From contig JAILHK010000013.1 in NCBI GenBank assembly GCA_024695815.1, forward strand, positions 18,619-82,618: a stretch of 64,000 nt of DNA, in the 5' to 3' direction. A program made the translations under genes and the position numbers. Origin of the DNA: Prevotella sp. (GTDB taxonomy: Bacteria > Bacteroidota > Bacteroidia > Bacteroidales > Bacteroidaceae). Positions 9,501-17,532 of the stretch are shown here, piece after piece. The notes below the pieces were generated by a model. The model did not search any database. It was not told where the DNA came from and was given only the letters and a program-made list of their open reading frames with translations. Numbering within the stretch: the stretch's first letter is position 1; each line of letters begins with the position of its first letter.

Positions 9501-9622
9501 GGAGATTCTGCATCATCTATATTTTCTTGCCTGCAAACCAAGCCATCACCTTCTGCTTGCAACATATCTTGTCGCAATTCGTTTGTGATGATATTTTCGT
9601 ATGAACCTTCTTGTAGTTTCAT
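6533..9622 (-). CDS. PLD-nuclease / superfamily 2 helicase / DUF3427 protein
   Basis: 1029 residues. N-terminal region to ~120 is helical and uncharacterised. Residues ~130-280 form a phospholipase-D type nuclease domain with the HKD-like motif HAKSYIF (216-222) and IGSSNLS (233-239). A superfamily 2 helicase follows: Walker A AATGTGKT (338-345), DEAHH (436-440), TATPERMDG (462-470), and motif VI QQLGRGLRL (637-645). The C-terminal third matches DUF3427, with LFFVTLNKSDKDFS..MYDDYVVSENRFHWKSQ. The architecture suggests ATP-driven DNA translocation coupled to nuclease action; related multidomain helicases are often found in defence or repair loci. It is intact although genes on both sides are broken. 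A TAGTTTTG -7 box lies at 9656-9649 on the minus strand, about 27 bases before the ATG. Confidence 0.9.
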   Translation of the reverse strand: MKLQEGSYENIITNELRQDMLQAEGDGLVCRQENIDDAESPFMLAEHVNKIVLNRLSDENLSAEERMDFVNRLIDFLDEDKEEKVVDDKQMLSAVVQKSEEARLKATKQDIVRPLTGFRKSSLFTGGQSKVPLNAEIERDIESADRISLIVSFLKLSGVNLIYDQLKRFCKHPNHRLRVITTTYCGVTEAKAVERLATLPNTEIRISYNTQIERLHAKSYIFERNSGFSTAYIGSSNLSKSAQTDGLEWNIRVTNVENPHIIKAALASFDLYWNSHNFENFIDGGIDKLYKELEIQRNPRNVNRDALIKFSILPHQKQILDRLNAVREDGIKRNLVVAATGTGKTVVSAFDYRRFSEENPHNHILFVAHREEILKQSLNTYRSVLCDANFGDVWVGQYKPTRGIDHLFVSVQTFNSKYEDIFATLPHDYYDYIVIDEAHHLIADSYRKILTHFSPKLLIGLTATPERMDGVSLLPDFDNKISAEIRLPIALDEGLLTPFQYLCISDNTDLTDDDLMRGNKYVATKLTDKLCNLERVGLIVDKLSYYLPNEHRCKALGFCATKEHARFMAESFKAYGFRADYLTSDKNEERVSLNHKLAKGEINYLFVVDIFNEGVDIPEVDTVLFLRPTESLTIFLQQLGRGLRLAPGKQLLTVFDFVAQLNKKYDFTSRFRSLMIRKDRSVVEQVKNGFTLLPHGCTIHMEEKAQQYVLENIKAAIYNKKRLVQELCTYDHTPSLKEFIENNGQDVRLIYKGTCWSSLKREAGLCTYMNDDNTRRFEKYISNLVHANSVSYLHFVKRLVNNLDHVSFTDEREKIYSVMLYYTLYGDKISRVGCASVEEAIGRLKKYPVFVEEINELVGYLLANIEIKTFAVGEGMPLALEQYGNYTREEIFAIFGRQTADKKMQGSVAGVFKIEELNTELFFVTLNKSDKDFSASTMYDDYVVSENRFHWKSQNTDTHQGKGKRFVEQEKNKKKFLLFVRENKHDGFGNTCPFYCFGLVDYISSRDDKPMSIDWRMHQPILPQFIKAV

Positions 9623-9761
9623 TGTACACTATTATAATAATACGTGCACAAAACTAACTATTTTTCCACGAAATAAAGAATAGAAATCCAATTTTCTAAA
9701 AAAAACTACACACTTTATACCTTTTTATTCTCTGCAACTTGCATAATGCCATCTCTCTTCG

Positions 9762-11029
9762 TTACAAGATGTTCAGGAAGAGGGTGATTATACCGGTGTT
9801 GATTAAGTCGGCGAACATCGCACCAATGATTGGTACAATGAGGAAGGGTTTGACTGTGTAACGGTATTTATAACATACTGCGCTCATGTTTGCCATAGCA
9901 TTGGGAGTAGCACCAAGACCAAAACCACACATGCCGGCACAAAGTACGGCAGCATCATAGTCGTGACCTAATATGGGGAATGCCACAAAGTATGCAAATA
10001 GTATCATCAACAGTACTTGACATACCAAGATTATGATTAAAGGAAGGGCTAAGCTTTGAAGTTCCCACAACTTGAGGGATATCATAGCCATACCTAAGAA
10101 CAGAGACAGACAGATGTTGCCTACACTGATGATTCGCTCCATATCCAGTAGCTTTTCAGCCTTTTCCCATTTACCGTCTTCCTTATAACTAATAAGCCCT
10201 ATGGTGTTGCGGACGATGGCTGCTAATATCAAAGCGCCAAAATAAGTTGGGAACGTAATGCCCGTCTTGGCAAGCAACCAACTCAACAAGGTTCCCCCAC
10301 CCATAACTAGTATTATAAAGTACGAGGCCTTGGCATACTGTTGAAACTCCAGCTCATTCGTGCTGACACGCTTTGTACGTCCTGTTGGCGAAGCCTCATC
10401 GCTCTCAATACCAGCCATAGCAGGGTCAATATCTTCATTTTGTGGCTGCATCTGTTCGTCAGTCAGTTTCTTACGGACAATCCGATTGGCCAAGGGACCT
10501 CCAACCATAGAACCAGCAATCAGGCCAAAAGTGGCAGCAGCCATACCTATTGTGCCTGCACCGTGCAGTCCCATACATTCAAGAAATTTGCAAATCCACC
10601 AGCCGTACCATGTCCGCCAGTCATGGAAATGCTGCCAGAAGCCATGCCAATCAAAGTATCAACCCCCATAAGCCGGGTTATGCCCATAGGCACTAAGTTC
10701 TGCAAAACGATTATGACAACCAATAGAGAGAGCATGATTACCAAGAGCCTACCACCCTGCTTTAGTACTTTCAGATCACTTTGAAAGCCAACGCTGGTAA
10801 AGAATGCCAGCATAAAGACATTCTCCAGCGTCTCGTCGAACGTCACCTCTACATCGAAACAACAATATAGCAACAGGGTAATCAGAGAAAAGACGATACC
10901 ACCACTTACAGGCGACGGCACACAGAACTTCTGCAGAAAGCCTACCCTACGTGTTAAGACCATACCGACAAGGAGAGCCAAAGCTCCAATGCCAGCAGTT
11001 TGTATCATATCCAGCTCAATACTTATCAT
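9762..11029 (-). pseudogene. gltS: Sodium/glutamate symporter GltS, frameshifted
   Basis: Two overlapping frames together make one GltS. The first, from ATG 11029 (MISIELDMIQTAGIGALALLVG), includes the conserved VPSPVSGGI and SISMTGGHGTA and stops at 10547. The second picks up at about 10571 with MGLHGAGTIGMAAATFGLIAGSMVGGPLA and runs to 9762. Homologues read through GGHGTA..F..MG...ATTIAIAAATFGL in one frame, so one base is missing near 10570-10578. The total span is 1268 bases, consistent with a ~422-codon gene lacking one base. GltS is an inner-membrane Na+-coupled glutamate importer. Each half has several clear transmembrane helices. An upstream extension of the first frame to 11083 overlaps the neighbour and is not needed. 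Confidence 0.85.
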
Positions 11030-11063
11030 ACGCACTTTCTTTTTATCGTTAGAATCTATACTG

Positions 11064-12631
11064 CTACTTGATATTGGCGGCATGTCTGTTTACCTTCACA
11101 TCACTACAAACGGCATCAAACATATCATGCCAATCTACGCCCAAGTTCCATTTGGAGCCAATTTGCTTGTTGACAGAGACACATCCATACACAGGTTCGC
11201 CAGTAACCCTGCGTATAGGCGATTGTTTGGTATAGAACACCGCCTGCAGCCCTATCTGCCACATATGAGGAAGATAAGCTTTCGGTGAGAATCGAACAGA
11301 AGCATAGGATCCACTCTTTGCCATATATAGATTTGAGCCTCCTGTCAGGGTCAACCAATTCAATTTCCAGTAAGCCGATGCCCCAAGTTCCGTGAAATTC
11401 TCTCCGTCATCCACTGTGATATAACTTGCCTCGCCCTGCACCGTCAACTTCTGCCTGCTGTAGGCATAAGTCATTTTCATCTGATTAATGGTCCGCTCCG
11501 CCAGTTGCCCTTTTGTCACAGCCCACTCCTCGTCAGAAAAAGTATTATCGCCCATAAAGAGCGCAGCAACAGAAGGATTTATATATTTGCGATAATAGCC
11601 ACACAATATCTGATGCCGACTATTGGGCACATAAATGGCGCAAAGATAAGAATTATCGCGGGTATCTGTATTCTTCCGACTCTCATATCCATCCTTTAAC
11701 CTATAATCATAGACCGACACGCGACTTCCCATCGAGAGTTTCCACTTAGGCAACCCGTAGGTTAGCTGCAAATAGAAATCATGGTTAAAGACATCCCAGC
11801 TTCTGTTCGTCTGCTTCTGTTTCGTCATCAGGAAATCGCTTTCGACGCCCAACATCAGATGCAATTGTTCCGTCAGCAGAGGAGTGTTCAACTCGATGTT
11901 AACCAAAGGCAGTGTATTAGATGTCGTTGAATCGCTTGCATACTGACAGCCCCCTACCAACAACAGTTCCGGGCCCAGTTCATTGAATGTATGAAAGAAT
12001 CTTGCCCTACCCATCACCTTACGCGATACGTCTGCAGGCAGTTCCATATATTGCTGTGTGAAGTAGGTCAGCAACCTGTTCCTTCTGTCAAAGCGGTTTG
12101 TCATATGCAGTGTCAGAAACTCTTTGTGTCTGTCCTGATAGCGATAGGAAGCTTGGCATAGATGTCCGTCTGCCCATTGCCATACAACACATTGGCATTG
12201 CCAATACTTTCTAGATTTCGTCCCATGTCAGCTTGTCCTTCCAAACTTCCTTTCATGGTATCTTTCACCGCCATGTTGATGTCTAGCACCCGTCCCATAC
12301 CAGAGTTACCTTTAGCGACACCCGTGTTATCGCAAACCTGTATACAAGCAACATCCTTAGCCTTCATACTGCTCAATATCAATCTTGGGTCGCCATTCAT
12401 CGCACCATTATCTATGCGCAGGTTATAATTAGACACGATATCCTCATATCCCTCAATCATCAGGTCAGGCACCATTTGCAGCACATCCAATAGCCTCGCC
12501 CACCAGTTCCATTCGCTGGGGGTAGATTACCATTCTGTCTGGTTTCCTCTCAACGACAGCCAATTCACCCTCAGCCTATGATGTACCACACACGAGCCAA
12601 CAGAATATCAGTAACTGGCAAGTCTGTTCAT
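11064..12631 (-). pseudogene. TonB-dependent receptor-like outer membrane protein, multiply frameshifted
   Basis: The longest fragment, 12104-11064 (346 codons), is a run of alternating hydrophobic strands ending WNLGVDWHDMFD.., as in the barrel of a TonB-dependent receptor. Upstream, 12490-12113 (125 codons) resembles a plug domain: DVLQMVPDLMIEGYEDI, RIDNG..GDPRLILSSM, and VLDINMAVKDTMKGSLEGQAD. The two are in different frames, and RYQDRHKEFLTLHMTNRF continues the barrel frame upstream into the plug region. Further upstream, VVERKPDRMVIYPQRMELVG is in yet another frame, and a degraded signal peptide starts at ATG 12631 (MNRLASY then TGA, then ILLA in the next frame). At least three frame changes plus stops indicate genuine decay. 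The substrate cannot be inferred. Confidence 0.75.
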
Positions 12632-12716
12632 ATTTATTAGGTTAGTCAACAATACTTATTTTGCAAAGATATAAAAAAATAAACAAGTATTCCAAATCTT
12701 TAGTACGTTTTTTTGT

Positions 12717-12848
12717 GCAAAGCACCACTTTAACATGACCAAAGTGCCACTATTCCGTAACTAAAGTGCCACTATTCCGTAACCAAAGTGACACTATTCC
12801 GTAACCAAAGTGACACTATTCCGTAACCAAAATGACACTGTTCCATAA
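12717..12848. repeat. 22-bp tandem repeat array, six copies
   Basis: Six units of exactly 22 bp: a diverged first copy (12717-12738), then 12739, 12761, 12783, 12805 and 12827. The consensus is CCAAAGTGCCACTATTCCGTAA in pieces: CCAAAGTG, C or A, CACTATTCCGTAA. Each contains the palindrome AGTG-N-CACT. No start-stop frame of note crosses it. It sits between the broken receptor gene and the terminator of the purine permease. Confidence 0.95.
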
Positions 12849-12851
12849 GAA

Positions 12852-12886
12852 GAACCCCGAAAGCCTTTGTACGACTTTCGGGGTTC
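12852..12886 (-). terminator. Intrinsic terminator of the purine permease gene
   Basis: 12-bp stem GAACCCCGAAAG (12852-12863) with CTTTCGGGGTTC (12875-12886), 11-base loop, followed on the minus strand by TTCTTC. It lies 43 bases past the permease stop codon. Confidence 0.8.
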
Positions 12887-12929
12887 GAGTCAAAATATAT
12901 ACGTTGTCTTTGAACTTATTCTCTGCAGA

Positions 12930-14237
12930 TTACAGGAATGCGTAACGACACACAAAGAGGATAGCCATCAGGATAGTGGCCCAGTTGATATTGTTACGTT
13001 CGTCCTTATCCTTGAAAGTTCCAGACAGCAGATGGATAAGCACATAAGAGATAACACCCATCAAAATACCATCAGAGATACTATATGTCAATGGCATCAG
13101 TACAATGCAGACGAAACAGGGAATGCCAGTTACATAGTCGGAGAAGTCAACCTTACGCACATCGTGCATCATCATGACACCCACCAGTACCAAGGCTGCT
13201 GCCGTGGCCTGACCAGGAATAGCCAAGAAAAGTGGTGCAAAGAGCAGGGCGATAGCGAAACACAGAGCTGTAGTGAAACTTGTCAGACCACTACGACCAC
13301 CGACATTGACGCCCGATGCACTTTCTACATAAGTAGTCACAGTAGAACTACCAAGCATAGCACCTACCGTAGTACCGATAGCATCGGCCATGAAGGCCTG
13401 ATTAAGATTTTTCACATTGCCATCGTCGTCCACCATGCCGGCACGGTTAGATACACCAATCAGCGTACCAATGGTATCGAACATATCGATGAACAGGAAT
13501 GTCAGCACCACAACAACCATATCAACCGAGAGGAGGTTGTGCCACTCGAACTGCCAGAAGATGGGCTCGATAGAGGGAGGAGCAGAGAGAATACCACCAT
13601 AATTGGTGATGCCCAAAGGAATGCCTACGGCAGTTGTAACGAGAATACCTATGAGCAGCGAGCCTGTGATGCCCTTGACAAGCAGAGAGGCTGTTAGCAC
13701 AATGCCGAAGATACCCAGCAAGACTGCGGGATCGTGCAAATTTCCCAAGGTGATAAAAGTTGCTTCCGACGAGGTTACGATACCAGCACTTTTTAGACCC
13801 ACAAAGGCAATAAACAATCCGATACCAGGACTAATAGCACGACGCAAAACCAACGGAATGGCATTGACAATGTGCTGTCGCAAACCAGTAATGGTGAGTA
13901 GAATAAAGATAATACCCTCGATGAGTACTGCCGTAAGCGCGAACTGCCAACTATAACCCATAGTGAGCACTACGGTGTAGGCAAAAAAGGCATTAAGGCC
14001 CATGCCTGGCGCCAAGGCGAAAGGCAACTTAGCGTAGAGTGCCATGACCAGTGTGGCTACAACTGCCGAGATACAAGTGGTGGTAAACACAGCACCAGCA
14101 TCCATGCCAGTGGCAGACAGAATACTAGGATTGACAGCCAGAATGTAGGCCATCGTGAGGAATGTGGTAATGCCACCAATTACCTCTTTGCGAAATGTCA
14201 TTGTGGCGGGATTAAACCCAAAAAGTTTTTGTATCAT
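12930..14237 (-). CDS. NCS2 family purine permease, AzgA type
   Basis: 435 residues with about a dozen hydrophobic segments, the usual length for AzgA-like (PbuG/GhxP) hypoxanthine/guanine/adenine:H+ symporters of the inner membrane. Diagnostic stretches: GITTFLTMAYILAVNP near residues 22-37, APGMGLNAFFAYTVV near 90, RAISPGIGLFIAFVGLKSAG, and DMFDTIGTLIGVSNRAG, which with the pseudo-repeat GLNAFF carries the substrate-binding region. AzgA rather than uracil/xanthine type is judged from the N-terminal and GLNAFFAY signatures. It is monocistronic, with a terminator downstream. I looked upstream (14238-14410) for a purine riboswitch and saw none. Confidence 0.93.
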   Translation of the reverse strand: MIQKLFGFNPATMTFRKEVIGGITTFLTMAYILAVNPSILSATGMDAGAVFTTTCISAVVATLVMALYAKLPFALAPGMGLNAFFAYTVVLTMGYSWQFALTAVLIEGIIFILLTITGLRQHIVNAIPLVLRRAISPGIGLFIAFVGLKSAGIVTSSEATFITLGNLHDPAVLLGIFGIVLTASLLVKGITGSLLIGILVTTAVGIPLGITNYGGILSAPPSIEPIFWQFEWHNLLSVDMVVVVLTFLFIDMFDTIGTLIGVSNRAGMVDDDGNVKNLNQAFMADAIGTTVGAMLGSSTVTTYVESASGVNVGGRSGLTSFTTALCFAIALLFAPLFLAIPGQATAAALVLVGVMMMHDVRKVDFSDYVTGIPCFVCIVLMPLTYSISDGILMGVISYVLIHLLSGTFKDKDERNNINWATILMAILFVCRYAFL

Positions 14238-14410
14238 AATATTTATTTAAATGGTTGCAAGGTTGAGTTTTTTCTTACCATTGTGAAAGATTTTGCAAAA
14301 TTAACACCTTTAGCTGACATTTCCAAATATTAATTATTATTTTAGGTTTTATTATTTCTAGCCGTGATCATCCCTACAAATAATAGGCCCATGACAATCA
14401 TATAATAAAA

Positions 14411-14443
14411 AATCAGCTATAATCACAAGTACTATAGCTGATT
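14411..14443 (-). terminator. Intrinsic terminator of the GH115 gene
   Basis: 10-bp stem AATCAGCTAT (14411-14420) with ATAGCTGATT (14434-14443), 13-base loop. On the minus strand the stem runs straight into a T-run (ATTTTTTATT). It is 23 bases after the GH115 stop. Confidence 0.85.
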
Positions 14444-14465
14444 AGGTTATAAGCAACGGTTTATA

Positions 14466-17402
14466 TCACATACAGGCAGATGGTCCCATATACGAACGTT
14501 TCATCCCACCAAAGTCTATGACAATTTTCTGTAGCATGGTGCCGGGATCCTGACATACAATACGAACGGTATGACGCCCTGGATTTTTGATATATAGTGT
14601 ACATTTGTTGATACGCGTGTTGCGCTGCACACTCTCATACCATTGCTGTGCATACTCCCACGAGTTGGTGGCTGGATGCATCTGTACCCCATCATCTATG
14701 CGCACACCATACTGTGTTTCGATGTTGGTGCGCTCATGCCCTGCAAATCCGCGATCCACACTCGTTGTAAATGTAGGCATAACGTAGGTATAGACATCTA
14801 CCATACCTTGTTCCCATGTATAGAAATCGTACTCCAAATATGGGGCATTAGTAGAACGACTGTTTTGACGGGGCTGTGTAGGGTCGCCCATGATGATGAT
14901 GGTATCCTCGCAACCTAAGTTCGGTACCTCCATCATCTTCACCTGCTGATTCTCTTTTTTGCGTGCATAGCCCGCAGCGGGTATCACCACTACCCCATTA
15001 TCCTCTATATAAAGTCCCTTGAGCTCATCGACAGAAGGCGACAACGGGTTGAAAACACTTACAAGGACAGCCTTCTCGCGACCATCGTTGCCCACAAAGG
15101 TGATGAAACCTGTTTCCTCTACACTCTGGGGCACCTTTGTCCAATCTACAGAAACACGAATACGCTGTTGCTGGTCGGTAGTACCTGCCGTTTCGCTGAG
15201 CACAATCCAGTCCTTACTTGTTGTAGTCTTCCATTGTAGAGTACCCTTTCCCTGATTATATACATCTATATAATACTTATAATCAGGGTGATACTTCGAG
15301 AAAACGGGCAGCGACTGCATGGTGCGAGGACCACAGGTACCATATTCACCTTCGGCTAAAATGCCCAGAGTGGGCTGGTCGGCCAATTCCGCATCACGCA
15401 ACTCAGGCAGATTATAATACGAAGCCGTGACACCCTGAACCATACTCATGATATATTCCCACTTGCCACTCTCCAACGCATTATAATTCTTAGTAATGAT
15501 TTGCAGAGAGTCGTAACAGTTCTGCACTTCGGCCTTTACACTGGCTGTAGCAGCACGATGCTGTTGGGCATACCATCGGTTTTTCTGTGCACCAATGGCC
15601 ATGCGGTTCATAAGTTCACAACCTTTTACTGGATAATAAACCGCCTCATAAAAACAACTGCGTTTCTCGGCAGGCATCTTTGCAAACAGGTCTTCCGCAA
15701 TAGTAGCGATTCGATGATAGTCAAAGAGTCGACGCTCGGCCTCACCATAATTGCTGAGCGAGAACTCGGTATCGGTGGTCTGCTCTATCGGACGATCATC
15801 GCTGGCCCACTCTTGTCCCCACCCCATACCTTCTGGGCGACGTTGGAAGGCCAAACGATAGAATGTGCGGAATATGTCATGATAGGCATCCTTATAGTCA
15901 TCGCCCAAAAGCTGACAAGTCCACTCGGTACGATAGTCTGCACAACGCTGATAGTCGAAGGCATCCAGGTCGTAGGCCATAGCCAGAAACAGGTCGGTAG
16001 CAAACTCACACGACTTGATATCTCCTGCATTCAGCAGCCAAATACGATCGGCTGTCAGGTCATAAGCCTTCTTCAGTTCTTCGTACATGTGACATGGCGA
16101 CTGTGTATTCATCCACAGATGGTCGTGTGGACGGCCAAGATACGAAGCATGATAGTACACGCCACTACGTCCGGGACGTTTCTGTTCGTCTGGACTTGAC
16201 AAGCGCTTCATGTAGCCATAGTTATCATCGGGCCAGATAATTGTCACGTCATCGGGCAGCTGCAGCCCTTTGTCATAAACATCAAGTACCTCTTTATAGG
16301 GCGTAAAAGCCTGTGGAATTGTCTCAGCCGGCCTACCTGTGGCCTGTGCCACCATCTGTCGCTGAGCCGTCAAAGCTGCTTGCATCGTGTTCTTACGTTC
16401 AAGCATATCATCGCTACCGGTCATGGCTACATCATGCAAACCACGCAAAGCCAGCGTATAGACATTTTCGAATGGTGCCAGCACCTGTGCACGCGCATTC
16501 AGCACACTATCCACACCACGACGGTTGTTATTATAATCCCATGCGCCAAACTTGCCACGATCCCACTCGCTGGCGGTGTTGAGCAACAAAGGTTCGCAAT
16601 GACTTGCCCCCATGACAATGGCAAAAGTGTCGGCCACCAACCGATTTTCCGGCAAACGATGAAATGCCAGCGAGGCTTCATGCATAGCCGGACACAAGTA
16701 GTTGGCATTCAGGCGAAGCAACAATTCGCAGACAGCGGCATAGGTGCGGGGTCCGATATTGCCAAGATTCTTTTCATAGTTATGACGCGCCCATTTTAAC
16801 AAGCCCCAGTCCTCATCGTTGATAAACACGCCACGATAGCGCACACTAGGAGTACGCGAAGTGAAAGGTTTCACCTGAAGCATACATGAGCTACGCTTTG
16901 TTGTTGGCGCATCTAGCCACCAACGCCAAGGACTGACACCTATGGCCCTACTGATAGACAGCACGCCATAAGCCGTTCCGCGACGATCGCTGCCAACCAC
17001 CACCACTGCTTTCTTCATGCCTTTTACCGGCGACTTGAGCATAGTCACATGATAGCGCTCCCAGGCGCCTGTGAGTCCTGTGGTGTCTATCCGTCCAGCC
17101 TTGACCAACTGATCAATGGTACGACTGTGACCCAATGTTCCGGCTATGATAGCATAGTCGGAACCTGCAGTCCCCTGTTGTACCTTCAGCGATGTGCCCG
17201 TCACGCAAGCCACATCCTCTGCCAGCATCCTTGCACTGCGTTCTACCACCAAGGCATCATTGTTATCATAACAAATCACGGCCTTTTCTTTTCCTTTGAC
17301 TAAGGGGAAATACTCTCCCTTCTTCCCAGCCAATCTCACTTGGGCTGGAGCTTGGAGAAGGAAACCTCCAAGCGCTACTACTAACAAGCTTTTCTTAATC
17401 AC
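14466..17402 (-). CDS. Glycoside hydrolase family 115 (xylan alpha-1,2-glucuronidase)
   Basis: 978 residues from a GTG start at 17402. The frame opens at TTG 17441, but that TTG is inside the -7 promoter box, so translation must begin later; GTG gives an immediate signal peptide (VIKKSLLVVALGGFLLQ, cut near APAQ). GH115 enzymes remove (4-O-methyl)glucuronic acid from xylan. Conserved stretches: RGVFINDEDWGLLKWA (start of the barrel), PAMHEASLAFH, TIIWPDDNYGYMKRLS, SLSNYGEAERRLFDYH, and the C-terminal beta-sandwich ending YLEYDFYTWEQG..PGRHTVRIVCQDPG. No neighbouring SusC/D pair is present. Export to the periplasm is expected. There is no lipobox cysteine, and I see no type IX C-terminal sorting domain. 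Confidence 0.9.
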   Translation of the reverse strand: MIKKSLLVVALGGFLLQAPAQVRLAGKKGEYFPLVKGKEKAVICYDNNDALVVERSARMLAEDVACVTGTSLKVQQGTAGSDYAIIAGTLGHSRTIDQLVKAGRIDTTGLTGAWERYHVTMLKSPVKGMKKAVVVVGSDRRGTAYGVLSISRAIGVSPWRWWLDAPTTKRSSCMLQVKPFTSRTPSVRYRGVFINDEDWGLLKWARHNYEKNLGNIGPRTYAAVCELLLRLNANYLCPAMHEASLAFHRLPENRLVADTFAIVMGASHCEPLLLNTASEWDRGKFGAWDYNNNRRGVDSVLNARAQVLAPFENVYTLALRGLHDVAMTGSDDMLERKNTMQAALTAQRQMVAQATGRPAETIPQAFTPYKEVLDVYDKGLQLPDDVTIIWPDDNYGYMKRLSSPDEQKRPGRSGVYYHASYLGRPHDHLWMNTQSPCHMYEELKKAYDLTADRIWLLNAGDIKSCEFATDLFLAMAYDLDAFDYQRCADYRTEWTCQLLGDDYKDAYHDIFRTFYRLAFQRRPEGMGWGQEWASDDRPIEQTTDTEFSLSNYGEAERRLFDYHRIATIAEDLFAKMPAEKRSCFYEAVYYPVKGCELMNRMAIGAQKNRWYAQQHRAATASVKAEVQNCYDSLQIITKNYNALESGKWEYIMSMVQGVTASYYNLPELRDAELADQPTLGILAEGEYGTCGPRTMQSLPVFSKYHPDYKYYIDVYNQGKGTLQWKTTTSKDWIVLSETAGTTDQQQRIRVSVDWTKVPQSVEETGFITFVGNDGREKAVLVSVFNPLSPSVDELKGLYIEDNGVVVIPAAGYARKKENQQVKMMEVPNLGCEDTIIIMGDPTQPRQNSRSTNAPYLEYDFYTWEQGMVDVYTYVMPTFTTSVDRGFAGHERTNIETQYGVRIDDGVQMHPATNSWEYAQQWYESVQRNTRINKCTLYIKNPGRHTVRIVCQDPGTMLQKIVIDFGGMKRSYMGPSACM

Positions 17403-17438
17403 TAATACTTTAATACTTTTAGTTTGGTTTTCAGCCTG

Positions 17439-17470
17439 CAAAGGTAATATTAAGAAATCGAAAAAGCAAA
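17439..17470 (-). promoter_or_regulatory. Promoter of the GH115 gene
   Basis: On the minus strand, TTTG (17470-17467), 20-base spacer, TACCTTTG (17446-17439): an excellent match to the Bacteroidetes housekeeping consensus. The leader would be about 30 nt to the GTG. A separate TATCTTTG on the plus strand at 17501-17508, 24 bases before the rmuC ATG, lacks a clear upstream TTTG. Confidence 0.85.
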
Positions 17471-17532
17471 AATAGATAGTGATAATTTGAATATTATTCG
17501 TATCTTTGCACCAATAAAAAGGGATTAAGGTT

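Noticed and set aside
10547..10580. Programmed frameshift in gltS
   Set aside because: No slippery heptamer or downstream pseudoknot is apparent, gltS is not known to frameshift, and the neighbouring genes are decayed.
14238..14410. Purine riboswitch before the NCS2 permease
   Set aside because: The region is AT-rich without the conserved three-way junction bases I would expect.
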